A stretch of DNA of 64,000 nt from Mycolicibacterium lacusdiani (GCF_021916785.1 NZ_JAKCFC010000002.1:682001-746000), one strand, 5' to 3'. Shown: positions 24,306 to 33,744, counted from the first letter of the stretch. Numbers and translations: made by a program. Notes: generated by a model not told the origin, from the sequence alone.

Positions 24306-25868
24306 ATGCAGGTCGACCCGCGTACCCCCGTGCTCGTCGGCGTCGGGCAGTTCACCGAGCGCCTCGGCGACCCGGACTATCAGGGCATCTCGGCCGTCGA
24401 ACTGGCGACCAGGGCCACCCAGGCTGCGCTCGCAGACACCGGCACGTCCGCCGCCGACGTCGCCGCGGCCATCGAGGTGTTCGTCGGGCTGCGGCAGTTC
24501 GAGATCTGCACGCCCTTCGCCGATCCGCCGCTGGGCGCGTCGGACAACTACCTGCGCTCGGTGGCTCGCCGCATTGGCGCCGACCCGGCACGCGCCGTGC
24601 TCGAGCCCATCGGTGGCAACGGCCCGCAGAAGGTGATGACGGAGTTCGCCGGGGCGATCGCCGCCGGCGACATCGAGGTGGCGCTGATCGTCGGCTCCGA
24701 ACCGGGGTCGACGGCGAAGTACTTCGCGGACCGGGCCAGGGCGAGCGAAGCGACGGGGGAGAAGTTCGACAAGCCCGACTTCACCGAACACGTCGGCGGC
24801 CAACTCGAGGACCGCGGTTACGGTTTCGAGCAGTACATGAGCGAGTACACCGCGGGCCACGGGCTGACGGGCGCACCCGTGCAGTACGGCCTCCTCGACA
24901 ACGCGCGGCGCGCCCGCCTCGGCCTCGGCGTCGCCGACTATCGGCGCGAGATGGCCGAACTGTTCGCGCCGTTCTCGAAAGTCGCTGCCAAGAACCCGTT
25001 CTCGTCGTCCCCGGTCGAACGCTCGGTCGGCGAGATCGTCATGGTCACCGACGAGAACCGGCTGATCTGCGACCCGTATCCCCGCCTGCTGGTAGCCCGC
25101 GACACCGTCAACCAGGGCGCCGCCGCGCTGGTCATGTCGGTGGCCGCCGCCACCCGGCTCGGCGTGCCAGAGGAGAAGTGGGTGTACCTGCGCGGGCACG
25201 CCGACCAGACCGAGCAGGACCTGCTGGACCGCACCGACGTCAGCGTCAGCATCTCCGCGAAACAGGCCGTCGCCGAAGCGCTTCGGGTCGCGGGCATCGG
25301 CATCGACGACGTTGCGACGTTCGACCTCTACAGCTGCTTCCCGTTCCCGGTGTTCGCGGTGTGCGACGAGTTCGGGCTGACGCACGACGATCCGCGCGGC
25401 CTCACGCTGACCGGCGGGCTGCCCTACTTCGGTGGCCCCGGCAACAGCTATTCACTGCACGGCATCGCCGAGACCGTCGCCGCGATGCGGGACAAGCCGG
25501 GGGCGTACGGCCTCGTCGGCGCCAACGGCGGTGTCATGAGCAAGTACTCGGTGGGCGTCTACTCGACCGAGCCCAGCGACTGGGCGCCGGACCGCAGCAA
25601 GGAGTTGCAGGCGCAGATCGCCGCGCAGCCCAAGGTCGCCGTCACACGCAACGCCGAAGGCCGCGGCACCATCGAGACGTACTCGGTGCGCTACGACTGG
25701 CCGGAGACCACCGGCGTCATCATCGGCAGGCTCGACGCCGACCAGAGCCGGTTCATGGCGCTCACCACCGACCCCGATCTGATGGCAGTGATGACCGAGG
25801 GCGATCCCCTTGGCGCGGCCATCGCGGTCACCAACGACGGCAAGACGAACACCGCGACGCTGGCCTAG
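24306..25868 (+). CDS. Thiolase-fold protein lacking the usual catalytic residues
   Basis: A 520-residue protein in the SCP-x/lipid-carrier branch of thiolases (annotated acetyl-CoA acetyltransferase in mycobacteria). The frame VLVGVGQFTER, the IAAGDIEVALIVGSE segment and GGLPYFGGPGNSY match thiolase landmarks. The nucleophile motif CGSGLQ reads GGNGPQ (residues 103-108), so the usual Cys is Gly, and GHP reads GGP. A Cys remains in LYSCFPF, at the place of the HDCF motif. A C-terminal extension of about 100 residues is present. It may bind or cleave a different acyl-CoA. AGGAGG precedes ATG 24306, and a KstR-like operator lies upstream. Confidence 0.78.
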   Translation: MQVDPRTPVLVGVGQFTERLGDPDYQGISAVELATRATQAALADTGTSAADVAAAIEVFVGLRQFEICTPFADPPLGASDNYLRSVARRIGADPARAVLEPIGGNGPQKVMTEFAGAIAAGDIEVALIVGSEPGSTAKYFADRARASEATGEKFDKPDFTEHVGGQLEDRGYGFEQYMSEYTAGHGLTGAPVQYGLLDNARRARLGLGVADYRREMAELFAPFSKVAAKNPFSSSPVERSVGEIVMVTDENRLICDPYPRLLVARDTVNQGAAALVMSVAAATRLGVPEEKWVYLRGHADQTEQDLLDRTDVSVSISAKQAVAEALRVAGIGIDDVATFDLYSCFPFPVFAVCDEFGLTHDDPRGLTLTGGLPYFGGPGNSYSLHGIAETVAAMRDKPGAYGLVGANGGVMSKYSVGVYSTEPSDWAPDRSKELQAQIAAQPKVAVTRNAEGRGTIETYSVRYDWPETTGVIIGRLDADQSRFMALTTDPDLMAVMTEGDPLGAAIAVTNDGKTNTATLA

Positions 25869-25870
25869 GC

Positions 25871-25930
25871 GCGAGCGTGCGCGAACTCAGGTTCTAACGC
25901 GGCGTGTCGGCCGCAGACACGCACGCTCGC
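25871..25930. repeat. Intergenic dyad with nested hairpin
   Basis: Perfect 11-base arms GCGAGCGTGCG (25871-25881) and its complement (25920-25930) enclose a second short hairpin, GCGGC-GTGTCG-GCCGC (25899-25914). It lies in the convergent gap after the thiolase-like gene and before the minus-strand oxidoreductase. Confidence 0.8.
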
Positions 25931-25968
25931 CGAGGGTGGGGAGTGGCTCCGAGGGTGGGGAGGGGCTC

Positions 25969-26817
25969 CTAGACGAGGGCGGCGAGCTTGCCCGCCAGTC
26001 GCTCGACGTAGGCGGCGACGTCGGACTCGGACTTGTCGGGCAGGCCGAACAGCACCTCGGTGACGCCCAGGTCGGCCCAGCGGGCCAGCTTGTCGGGGTC
26101 GGGCTTGAAGTCGAGCGCGACGATCTGGGGTGCGCCGTCGCGACCGGCCGCCGCCCAGGTGTCCTGCAGCAGCTTCACCGGCGCGTCGATGTCGAAGTCG
26201 CGCGGCGTGGTGATCCAGCCGTCGGCCGACTTGGCGATCCACTTGAAGTTCTTCTCGGTACCGGCAGCGCCCACCAGTACGGGCACGTGGGACTGGACCG
26301 GCTTGGGGAACGCCCAGCTCGGGCCGAAGTTCACGAACTCGCCGTGGTATTCCGCCTCCTCCTGGGTCCACAGCGCGCGCATGGCCTCGAGGTACTCGCG
26401 CAGCATGGTGCGGCGACGGCCAGGCGGCACGTTGTGGTCGGCGAGTTCGTCGGTGTTCCAACCGAACCCGACGCCGAGCGACACCCGGCCGCCGGACAGG
26501 TGATCGAGCGTCGCGATCGACTTGGCCAGCGTGATGCAGTCGTGCTCGACGGGCAGCGCCACCGCGGTCGACAGCCGAACCCGGGTGGTGACGGCCGACG
26601 CGGCGCCCAGCGAGACCCACGGGTCCAGGGTGCGCATGTAGCGGTCGTCGGGCAGCGACTCGTCGCCCGTGGTCGGGTGCGCGGCCTCGCGCTTGATCGG
26701 GATGTGCGTGTGCTCGGGCACGTAGAAGGTGGTGAAGCCGTGGTCGTCGGCGAGCTTGGCGGCTGGTGCCGGCGCAATGCCGCGGTCACTGGTGAAGAGA
26801 ACGAGCCCGTAGTCCAT
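25969..26817 (-). CDS. LLM-class F420-dependent oxidoreductase (Rv0953c-like)
   Basis: A 282-residue luciferase-like protein, the same length as I recall for M. tuberculosis Rv0953c. GGRVSLGVGFGWNTDELADHNVPPGRR (about 105-131) and the PVLVGAAGTEKNFKWIAKSADGW stretch (about 183-205) are the family signatures. It probably uses F420 for a hydride transfer in lipid or sterol metabolism; the substrate is unknown. ATG 26817 is nine bases downstream of a KstR-like operator, which argues against the longer frame to 26919. Confidence 0.87.
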   Translation of the reverse strand: MDYGLVLFTSDRGIAPAPAAKLADDHGFTTFYVPEHTHIPIKREAAHPTTGDESLPDDRYMRTLDPWVSLGAASAVTTRVRLSTAVALPVEHDCITLAKSIATLDHLSGGRVSLGVGFGWNTDELADHNVPPGRRRTMLREYLEAMRALWTQEEAEYHGEFVNFGPSWAFPKPVQSHVPVLVGAAGTEKNFKWIAKSADGWITTPRDFDIDAPVKLLQDTWAAAGRDGAPQIVALDFKPDPDKLARWADLGVTEVLFGLPDKSESDVAAYVERLAGKLAALV

Positions 26818-26826
26818 GGCGAGAAT

Positions 26827-26840
26827 TAGAACGTGTTTCA
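26827..26840. promoter_or_regulatory. KstR-like operator
   Basis: TAGAACGTGTTTCA fits TnnAACnnGTTnnA and contains AGAACGTGTT, the core of the best KstR sites. It is nine bp before the start of the minus-strand oxidoreductase gene. Confidence 0.75.
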
Positions 26841-26969
26841 GTCCGTGTGCGCAAGGCCGTGCGCAGGTGAGCCCGCGCGACGGCCGTCGAGATTGAACAC
26901 GCACGCCCCCGCGCACCATTACATTCCGTCAGATCCTTAACCGTGACCTGCGGGCGCCAGGTTGCTGAT

Positions 26970-28109
26970 ATGGCACCCATGACGACCGAACGCATCGCCG
27001 ACCACGTCAAGTTCGCCTACTGGGTGCCCAACGTCAGCGGCGGCCTGGTGACCAGCGACATCGAGCAGCGCACCGACTGGAACTACGACTACAACAAGAA
27101 GCTCGCGCAGACCGCGGAGAACAACGGCTTCGAGTACGCGTTGTCGCAGGTTCGCTACGAGGCCAGCTACGGCGCCGAGTACCAGCACGAGTCGACCAGC
27201 TTCTCGCTGGCGCTGCTGCTCGCCACCGAACGTCTGAAGGTGATTGCCGCCGTCCACCCCGGCCTGTGGCAGCCGGGCGTCCTGGCCAAGCTCGGCGCCA
27301 CCGCCGACCAGCTCTCCGGCGGGCGGTTCGCCGTCAACGTCGTCTCCGGCTGGTTCAAGGACGAGTTCACCCACCTCGGCGAGCCCTGGCTGGAACACGA
27401 CGAGCGCTACCGCCGCACCGCGGAGTTCCTCCAGGTGTTGCGCAAGATCTGGACCGAGGACGACGTCGACTTCCGTGGCGACTTCTACCGCATCCACGAC
27501 TTCACGCTGAAGCCCAAGCCCGCCAACACGCCCGAGCGGCCCAACCCCGAGATCTTCCAGGGCGGCAACTCGACCGCGGCGCGACGCAACGGCGGGCTCT
27601 ACTCCGACTGGTACTTCTCCAACGGCAAGGACTTCGACGGGATCACCGAGCAGGTGGTCGAGGTTCGCGACCACGCCCGCACCGTCGACCGCGAGGTGAA
27701 GGTGGGGCTCAACGGCTTCATCATCGCGCGCGACACCGAGAAGGAGGCGAGGAACGTCCTGCGGGAGATCATCGAGAAGGCCAACAAGCCGGCCGTCGAG
27801 GGCTTCCGCGGCGCCGTGCAGCAGGCAGGCAACTCCACCGGCGACAAGAAGGGGATGTGGGCCGACTCGTCGTTCGAGGATCTCGTCCAGTACAACGACG
27901 GCTTCCGCACCCAGCTGATCGGTACCCCCGAGCAGATCGCCGAACGCATCGTCGCCTACCGCAAGCGTGGCGTCGACCTCATCCTCGGCGGCTTCCTCCA
28001 CTTCCAGGAGGAGATCGAGTACTTCGGCGCGCACGTCCTGCCGCTGGTGCGCGAGATCGAGGCGGCGGAATCGAATTCGCGCGGCGAGCCGGTGCTCGCG
28101 TCGGTCTGA
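26970..28109 (+). CDS. sfnG: Dimethylsulfone monooxygenase SfnG
   Basis: A 379-residue FMNH2-dependent luciferase-like monooxygenase that converts dimethyl sulfone to methanesulfinate for sulfur scavenging. The segments KFAYWVPNVSGGLVTSDIEQR, YGAEYQHESTSFSLALLLATERL, NVVSGWFKDEF, GEPWLEHDERYRR and FLHFQEEIEYFG match Pseudomonas SfnG closely. No flavin reductase, sulfonate transporter or SfnR-type activator is near, so reduced FMN must come from elsewhere. ATG 26970 and 26979 are both possible; both lack a strong ribosome binding site. Confidence 0.88.
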   Translation: MAPMTTERIADHVKFAYWVPNVSGGLVTSDIEQRTDWNYDYNKKLAQTAENNGFEYALSQVRYEASYGAEYQHESTSFSLALLLATERLKVIAAVHPGLWQPGVLAKLGATADQLSGGRFAVNVVSGWFKDEFTHLGEPWLEHDERYRRTAEFLQVLRKIWTEDDVDFRGDFYRIHDFTLKPKPANTPERPNPEIFQGGNSTAARRNGGLYSDWYFSNGKDFDGITEQVVEVRDHARTVDREVKVGLNGFIIARDTEKEARNVLREIIEKANKPAVEGFRGAVQQAGNSTGDKKGMWADSSFEDLVQYNDGFRTQLIGTPEQIAERIVAYRKRGVDLILGGFLHFQEEIEYFGAHVLPLVREIEAAESNSRGEPVLASV

Positions 28110-28197
28110 TCGCGGGCGATGGCGGCACGAGCGCTCGTCGGGACTCGCAGGCGCGTGCGCTAGCGTGGGTGGCGAATCGAGGAGCACAGGAGATTTC

Positions 28198-29118
28198 ATG
28201 AGCTACCCGCCCGGTAACCCCGGATACCCGCCACCGGCGCCGACGACCCAGTTCGCCGCGCCCACACAGCAGTTCGCGAAGCCGTCGGAGCAGACGCCGA
28301 CCGGCGCGAGCAAGCTGCCGCTGTACCTGAGCCTCGCCGTCGCCCTGCTGGGCCTCGGTGTCTATCTGCTGAACTTCGGTCCGCTGTTCACGATCAGCAA
28401 CTCCGACTTCCCGCAGCTGGGCAGCGCCAGCGGGAGCACCACGGGCCTCGGCCTGGCCGTCATCGCCTCCGTCGTCGCCGCGTTGATCGCAGGCGCGGGA
28501 GTGCTCGCCAAGCAGAAGCCGCGCCGCGCCTGGGTGGCCATCGTCGCGACGCTGGCCTTCCTGCTCGTGCTGGCCGAGGTCATCAACGCACCCGCCGAGG
28601 TCAGCATCGGCTGGGCGCTCTACGTGATCATCGCCTTCACGTTCCTGCAGGCGGGTGCGGCCATCGCCAACCTCCTGCTGGACTCGGGCGTCATCACCGC
28701 TCCCGAGCCGCGGCAGAAGTACGACCACCAGCAGCAGCAGCATTACGGCGGCTACTCACCGCAGCAGCAGTACTACGGTCAGTCGCAAGGCCAGTCGCAA
28801 GGCCAGTCGCATGGGCAGCCGCAGCAGCTCGGGTCGCACCAGGGGCAGCAGCAGCGCCAGGGCTACCCGCAGCAGGGCTACGGTTACGGCGGCCCGTCGA
28901 CCGGCGGCTTCAGCGGCCAGGCCCTGCAGGGCGCACAGGGCGGGCAGCAGTCCGGCCCCCCGACGCCTCCCACCGGTTTCCCCGCCTACGGCCAGCCGCA
29001 GCCTCCCGGCAGCTCCGCCGACACCGGCCCCCAGGCCCAGGCGCAGCCGCAGTCGGAGCAGCAGCCGCAGTCGACACAGCAGTCCACCTCCCCACAGGGC
29101 GGTCCTCCGCCGTCGTAG
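28198..29118 (+). CDS. DUF5336 membrane protein, Rv0954 (34 kDa antigen)-like
   Basis: A 306-residue protein with a short proline-rich N-terminus, four membrane helices (about 42-62, 80-102, 108-128 and 135-158) and a long Gln/Gly/Pro-rich C-terminal tail with SQGQSQGQSHGQ and repeated PQQQ units. It is the homologue of M. tuberculosis Rv0954, reported to associate with the cell-division machinery. The neighbour perM is also a division factor, which supports this. AGGAG precedes ATG 28198, and TAGCGT near 28161 may be the -10. Confidence 0.88.
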   Translation: MSYPPGNPGYPPPAPTTQFAAPTQQFAKPSEQTPTGASKLPLYLSLAVALLGLGVYLLNFGPLFTISNSDFPQLGSASGSTTGLGLAVIASVVAALIAGAGVLAKQKPRRAWVAIVATLAFLLVLAEVINAPAEVSIGWALYVIIAFTFLQAGAAIANLLLDSGVITAPEPRQKYDHQQQQHYGGYSPQQQYYGQSQGQSQGQSHGQPQQLGSHQGQQQRQGYPQQGYGYGGPSTGGFSGQALQGAQGGQQSGPPTPPTGFPAYGQPQPPGSSADTGPQAQAQPQSEQQPQSTQQSTSPQGGPPPS

Positions 29119-29179
29119 TCTCTAGCGGCGCGCACACGATCCACGCGCGCCCCTGCCTGCGCGAGGAGTGACCCGTCTA

Positions 29180-30661
29180 GTGGACAACCGGCCCGTCGGC
29201 ACCCGCCAGGCCCGCGACCTGCTGAGGGTCGCGTTCGGTCCGTCGGTGGTCGCCCTGGTGATCATCGCCGCGGTCGTGTTGCTCCAGTTGCTGATCGCCA
29301 ACAGCGACATGACCGGTGCGTTCGGCGCCATCGCGAGCATGTGGCTCGGCGTGCATCAGGTGCCCGTGTCGATCGGCGGCCGGGTGCTGGGCGTCATGCC
29401 GCTGCTGCCGCTGCTGTTGATGGTGTGGGGCACGGCCAGGTCGACGGCCAATGCGTTGTCGCCGAGCACGTCGTGGTTCGTGGCCAGGTGGGTGGTCGCG
29501 TCCGCGCTTGGCGGTCCGCTGCTCATCGCGGCGCTCTCCCTCGCCGTGATCCACGACGCCTCGTCGGTGCTGACCGAGCTGCAGACGCCCAGTGCGCTGC
29601 GGGCGTTCGGCGGCGTGCTGGCGGTACACCTCGCCGGCGCCGTCATCGGTGTGGGCATGCGCATGCACCGCCGCATCGCGGCTTTGCCGTGGGTGCCGGA
29701 TTGGCTGCCCGAGGCGGGCCGTGCGGCAGCGGCGGGCGTGCTCGCGCTGTGCGGGCTCTCGGGCGTCGTCGCGGTGGCGTCGATGGTCGTGCACTGGGGC
29801 ACCATGCACGACCTCTACGGCATCACCGACTCACTGTTCGGGCAGTTGAGCCTGACGCTGCTGTCGGCGCTCTACGTCCCCAACGTCATCGTCGGCACCG
29901 CCGCGGTCGCGGTCGGCTCCAGTGCCCACGTCGGGCTCGCGACGTTCAGCTCCTTCACCGTGCTGGGCGGCGACATCCCGCCCGTGCCGGTCCTCGCCGC
30001 GCTCCCGACGCCACCGCTCGGTCCGATCTGGGTGGCCTTGCTGATCGTGGGCGCAGCGTCTGCGGTGGCACTCGGCCAGCAATGCGCCCGCCGGCCTCTG
30101 CCGCTCCCCGCGGCGGCGGCCAAGTTGGCGACCGCGGCGGTGATGTCGGCGGTCGTCATGGCCCTGCTCGCCTACGCCGGCGGTGGACGGCTCGGCAACT
30201 TCGGCGACGTCGGCGTCGACCAGGCGACGTTCGCGCCCGCCATCCTGCTCTGGTTCGTCGGCGTCGGCGGGCTGACGGTCGTCATGGCCGGGGGCATCAG
30301 CCAGGTGCGCAAGCCACGCCCCGTCGCGGTCCGCAAGGCCGGCCCCGAAGCGGTCCCCGACGACGAGCCCTACGACGACGGGTTCGTCGGCGACTCCGAG
30401 TCGCCCACCGTCGTGATGGGATCACCCGGACCGTCCGCCGACCCCGACCCGGTGCGCGATGAAGTGGACCTCGGGCCGGACGCGGACCCCGAGCCCGAGG
30501 ACGACGTGGGCGACGAGCCGTACTACGAGCCCGAGCCGGTGCCGCGGGCACGTGAGCCGCGACCGCACGACCTCGACGACGATCCCGAGGCGCACTTCGT
30601 CACCGACGACGACGATTGGCCCGGGGCCACCAGCGGCGAGGGCCGGCGACCGGCCGATTAG
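29180..30661 (+). CDS. perM: PerM-like integral membrane protein (Rv0955)
   Basis: A 493-residue protein with about ten membrane helices (residues 15-370) followed by a long acidic cytoplasmic tail rich in Asp, Glu and Pro. It belongs to the DUF6350 group. The M. tuberculosis homologue PerM is required for chronic infection and stabilises the divisome protein FtsB. I prefer GTG 29180, which has AGGAG 11 bases upstream, over GTG 29168, which overlaps that AGGAG. purN follows after ten bases. Confidence 0.87.
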   Translation: MDNRPVGTRQARDLLRVAFGPSVVALVIIAAVVLLQLLIANSDMTGAFGAIASMWLGVHQVPVSIGGRVLGVMPLLPLLLMVWGTARSTANALSPSTSWFVARWVVASALGGPLLIAALSLAVIHDASSVLTELQTPSALRAFGGVLAVHLAGAVIGVGMRMHRRIAALPWVPDWLPEAGRAAAAGVLALCGLSGVVAVASMVVHWGTMHDLYGITDSLFGQLSLTLLSALYVPNVIVGTAAVAVGSSAHVGLATFSSFTVLGGDIPPVPVLAALPTPPLGPIWVALLIVGAASAVALGQQCARRPLPLPAAAAKLATAAVMSAVVMALLAYAGGGRLGNFGDVGVDQATFAPAILLWFVGVGGLTVVMAGGISQVRKPRPVAVRKAGPEAVPDDEPYDDGFVGDSESPTVVMGSPGPSADPDPVRDEVDLGPDADPEPEDDVGDEPYYEPEPVPRAREPRPHDLDDDPEAHFVTDDDDWPGATSGEGRRPAD

Positions 30662-30664
30662 GCT
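30659..30664 (+). promoter_or_regulatory. purN -10 element, leaderless geometry
   Basis: TAGGCT overlaps the end of perM and lies seven bases before GTG 30672. A purN-purH transcript could start at or next to this GTG. Confidence 0.4.
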
Positions 30665-30671
30665 GCTTCGC

Positions 30672-31301
30672 GTGCAGCCCCCGCTCCGTGTGCCCCCGAG
30701 TGCACCCGCTCGGCTGGTGGTACTGGCGTCGGGCACCGGATCCCTGCTCGAATCGCTCCTCGATGCGGCCACCGGGGACTACCCCGCGCGGGTGATCGCC
30801 GTCGGCACCGACCGCGACTGCCGGGCGCTCGAGGTTGCGTCGTCCGCGGGCATCCCCGGTTACACGACCCGCCTCGGCGACCATCCCGACCGCGCCGCGT
30901 GGGACGCCGCCATCACCGCGGCGACCGCCGAGCACGAGCCGGATCTGGTGGTCAGCGCCGGCTTCATGAAGATCCTTGGCCCACAATTCCTCTCGCGGTT
31001 CATGGGTCGCGTCGTGAACACCCACCCCGCGTTGCTGCCCGCCTTCCCCGGCGCGCACGCGGTGCCCGACGCGCTGGCCTACGGTGTGAGGGTCACCGGC
31101 TGCAGCGTGCACCTGGTGGACGCAGGCATGGATACCGGCCCCATCCTCGCCCAGGAGGCGGTCGCGGTGCTCGACGACGACGACGAGGCGACTCTGCACG
31201 AGCGCATCAAGGTGGTCGAAAGACGATTGTTGGTGGACGTACTCGCGGCGATGGCGACGCGCGGTGTGACTTGGACGGGACGAAAGGCGGCCATGGGATG
31301 A
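30672..31301 (+). CDS. purN: Phosphoribosylglycinamide formyltransferase
   Basis: A 209-residue enzyme of purine synthesis that transfers a formyl group from 10-formyltetrahydrofolate to [21 protein letters not shown] is the phosphate-binding start; [15 protein letters not shown] and [16 protein letters not shown] carry the catalytic Asn and His; [17 protein letters not shown] carries the catalytic Asp. The stop overlaps the purH start (ATGA). The start is GTG without a Shine-Dalgarno sequence, which fits a leaderless mRNA. Confidence 0.95.
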   Translation: MQPPLRVPPSAPARLVVLASGTGSLLESLLDAATGDYPARVIAVGTDRDCRALEVASSAGIPGYTTRLGDHPDRAAWDAAITAATAEHEPDLVVSAGFMKILGPQFLSRFMGRVVNTHPALLPAFPGAHAVPDALAYGVRVTGCSVHLVDAGMDTGPILAQEAVAVLDDDDEATLHERIKVVERRLLVDVLAAMATRGVTWTGRKAAMG

Positions 31302-32872
31302 GCGACGCGAGCGAGGGCCGGCGTCCGGTCAGGCGAGCATTGATCAGCGTCTACGACAAGACGGGTCTGGCCGATCTCGCGCGTGGCCTGCACGATGCGG
31401 GCGTCACGATCGTCTCGACCGGCTCGACGGCCAAAACGATTGCCGCGAGCGGTGTTCCGGTCACGCCCGTCGAGGACGTCACCGGCTTTCCCGAGGTGCT
31501 CGACGGCCGGGTGAAGACGCTGCATCCGCGCGTGCACGCCGGGCTGCTGGCCGACACCCGCAAGCCCGAGCACGTCGCGGCGCTCACCGACCTCGGCGTC
31601 GAGGCCTTCGAACTCGTCGTCGTGAACCTGTACCCGTTCACCGAGACCGTGGCGTCGGGTGCGGGCGTCGACGAGTGCGTCGAGCAGATCGACATCGGCG
31701 GTCCGTCGATGGTTCGTGCCGCCGCCAAGAACCACCCGAGCGTGGCGGTGGTCGTCGAGCCGATCGGCTACGACGGAGTGCTCGCCGCGGTGCGGTCGGG
31801 CGGGTTCACCCTCGCCGAGCGGAAGCGTTTGGCGTCATTGGCCTTCCGGCACACCGCCGAGTACGACGTGGCCGTCGCCACGTGGATGGCCGACACCCTG
31901 TCACCGGAGGAGCCGGCGCAGCCGCTGCCGCTGTGGTACGCGGGCACCTGGCGTCGCAGCGCGGTGCTGCGGTATGGCGAGAACCCGCACCAGCAGGCCG
32001 CGCTGTACGTCGACGATGCGGCCTGGCCGGGCCTGGCGCAGGCCGAACAGCTGCACGGCAAGGAGATGTCCTACAACAACTTCACCGACGCCGACGCGGC
32101 GTGGCGGGCGGCGTTCGACCACGAGGACATCTGCGTGGCGATCATCAAGCACGCCAACCCCTGCGGCATCGCGGTGTCGTCGGTGTCGGTCGCCGATGCG
32201 CACCGCAAGGCACACGAGTGCGATCCGCTCAGCGCCTTCGGCGGGGTGATCGCATCGAACACGGCGGTCAGCGTCGAGATGGCCGAGACCGTCGCCGACA
32301 TCTTCACCGAGGTGATCATCGCGCCCGCCTACGAGCCCGGCGCCGTCGAGATCCTGGCCCGCAAGAAGAACATCCGCGTGCTGGTCGCAGCCGAGCCGCA
32401 GCCGGGCGGCACCGAGTTCCGTCAGGTGAGCGGTGGTCTGCTGGTGCAGCAGCGCGACGCCCTCGACGCCCCCGGCGACGACCCGGTGACCTGGACGCTG
32501 GCCACCGGCGAGCCTGCCGATCCGCAGACCCTGGCCGAGCTGAAGTTCGCCTGGCGCTCCTGCCGGGCGGTGAAGTCGAACGCCATCGTCGTCGTCAAGG
32601 ACGGTGCGACCGTCGGCGTCGGCATGGGACAGGTGAACCGCGTCGACGCGGCCCGGCTGGCCGTCGAGCGCGGCGGTGACCGGGTGGCGGGCGCCGTCGC
32701 CGCATCCGATGCGTTCTTCCCTTTCCCCGACGGTCTCGAGACGTTGACCGCGGCAGGGGTAAAGGCCATCGTCCACCCGGGCGGTTCCATGCGCGACGAC
32801 GTCGTCACCCAGGCCGCGACCAAGGCGGGCATCACGCTCTACCTGACCGGCGCGCGGCACTTCGCGCACTGA
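31298..32872 (+). CDS. purH: Bifunctional AICAR formyltransferase/IMP cyclohydrolase
   Basis: A 524-residue enzyme for the last two steps of IMP synthesis. The N-terminal cyclohydrolase domain (1-200) starts with [20 protein letters not shown] and has STGSTAKTI; the transformylase domain contains [38 protein letters not shown] and [12 protein letters not shown]. The C-terminal [12 protein letters not shown] and [13 protein letters not shown] are conserved. It overlaps purN by four bases and ends before a long dyad. Confidence 0.97.
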   Translation: MSDASEGRRPVRRALISVYDKTGLADLARGLHDAGVTIVSTGSTAKTIAASGVPVTPVEDVTGFPEVLDGRVKTLHPRVHAGLLADTRKPEHVAALTDLGVEAFELVVVNLYPFTETVASGAGVDECVEQIDIGGPSMVRAAAKNHPSVAVVVEPIGYDGVLAAVRSGGFTLAERKRLASLAFRHTAEYDVAVATWMADTLSPEEPAQPLPLWYAGTWRRSAVLRYGENPHQQAALYVDDAAWPGLAQAEQLHGKEMSYNNFTDADAAWRAAFDHEDICVAIIKHANPCGIAVSSVSVADAHRKAHECDPLSAFGGVIASNTAVSVEMAETVADIFTEVIIAPAYEPGAVEILARKKNIRVLVAAEPQPGGTEFRQVSGGLLVQQRDALDAPGDDPVTWTLATGEPADPQTLAELKFAWRSCRAVKSNAIVVVKDGATVGVGMGQVNRVDAARLAVERGGDRVAGAVAASDAFFPFPDGLETLTAAGVKAIVHPGGSMRDDVVTQAATKAGITLYLTGARHFAH

Positions 32873-32881
32873 CGCGGGCCG

Positions 32882-32943
32882 CGCGAGCAGACGTCAACTC
32901 GCATTGATCACAACCCTCACGTGCGAGTTGGTGCCTGCTCGCG
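32882..32943. repeat. Long intergenic dyad, 22-base arms
   Basis: Arms 32882-32903 and 32922-32943 are complementary at 19 of 22 positions (three transition differences) around an 18-base loop. It lies between the convergent purH and secreted-protein genes, as the dyads at 21.8 and 25.9 kb lie in other convergent gaps. Confidence 0.85.
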
Positions 32944-32976
32944 GGAGGAATCGCGTTCGTTCAGCTCAGCGTGGCA

Positions 32977-33288
32977 TCACTCCGCGTGATTGAAGGCGCC
33001 GCCGGCCTGGCCGCGCGATGCTGCGCCGCCGGCCTCGCCGGTCGCGTAACCGCCGCCGGCCTCGCCGGTCGCGTAGCCACCGCCCGCGTTCCCGGTCGCG
33101 TAGCCACCGCCACCCTCGAACCCCGGCAGCAGGCAGATCGGCAGACCGAAGCAGCCGGGGCTCGGCGCAGGCGCGGGTTCCGCGCTGGCGACGCCTGCCG
33201 ACCCACTGAATAGGAGCGCGCCGCTCGCGAGTGCACCGCCAACCGCAAGCTGCAGTCGTCGCGAGGTCGCCGTGTTCAGTCGTGCCAT
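32977..33288 (-). CDS. Small secreted Gly/Ala-rich repeat protein
   Basis: A 103-residue exported protein of unknown function. A signal peptide runs to about residue 36 (RR, hydrophobic core, ASA before Glu37). The mature part begins EPAPAPSP, has two cysteines (C46, C52) that could pair, and then three copies of a GGGYATG-N/E-A unit (about 59-87). The repeats show as a 27-bp tandem in the DNA. AAGGGGAGATC gives a strong ribosome binding site for ATG 33288. It is the kind of low-complexity envelope protein common in mycobacteria. Confidence 0.8.
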   Translation of the reverse strand: MARLNTATSRRLQLAVGGALASGALLFSGSAGVASAEPAPAPSPGCFGLPICLLPGFEGGGGYATGNAGGGYATGEAGGGYATGEAGGAASRGQAGGAFNHAE

Positions 33289-33744
33289 GATCTCCCCTTG
33301 TTCAAATAGCCCCGGGCCTTGCTGAGAAGACCCTTCGAACCGCCCCCTGGCTGATTCTGCATCCCAATGTACGCGCCTCGTGCGTTGATAGCGAAGGTTT
33401 TGTCGTCGCTGAGCGGGATCGGAGGCCCCTCCTCCTTGCGAGTGCAAGCATCCAGTTCAGAGCTGTTTTATTGGGTTCCTTCGAATGGCGCCGCGTATTG
33501 CGATCGGGCCGACGGACCGGGTCAAGATCGATTCTGGCAAATATTCGGGACGCGAATGGCAATGTCGTCTCGAAGGTCATTCCTCGAGGTTTCGGTCTTT
33601 GCCGTGATGATGAGTCGAGTCATGGGTCGCGTGGGAATGCTCGAACCATTCGGCGGCGCGCTTGGCGGGGTCGACGAGCCGCCGGAGACGTTCGCTCGTG
33701 GGGGAACTCGTGCCGCTGTCGCGGAGCAGTCGTAGCGTGGAGTC
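33289..33744. other. Intergenic region with no supported gene
   Basis: A 456-bp gap of lower GC than its neighbours between the secreted Gly-rich gene and the MoxR-like gene. It must hold both divergent promoters. Frames such as 33367-33735 have poor codon bias and no recognisable protein. A GGAGG-CCC-CTCC short dyad lies near 33421. It could be the remnant of a lost gene or carry an RNA, but I can support neither. Confidence 0.5.
33733..33738 (+). promoter_or_regulatory. MoxR-gene -10 element, leaderless geometry
   Basis: TAGCGT ends six bases before GTG 33745, so the mRNA would start at the GTG. No Shine-Dalgarno sequence is present, in agreement. Confidence 0.5.

Noticed and set aside
33055..33115. 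CRISPR-like repeat array
   Set aside because: The short direct repeats are in frame within the secreted Gly-rich gene and have no spacers.
33367..33735. Plus-strand 122-aa frame in the gap before the MoxR gene
   Set aside because: Poor codon bias, no ribosome binding site and no recognisable domain; treated as intergenic.
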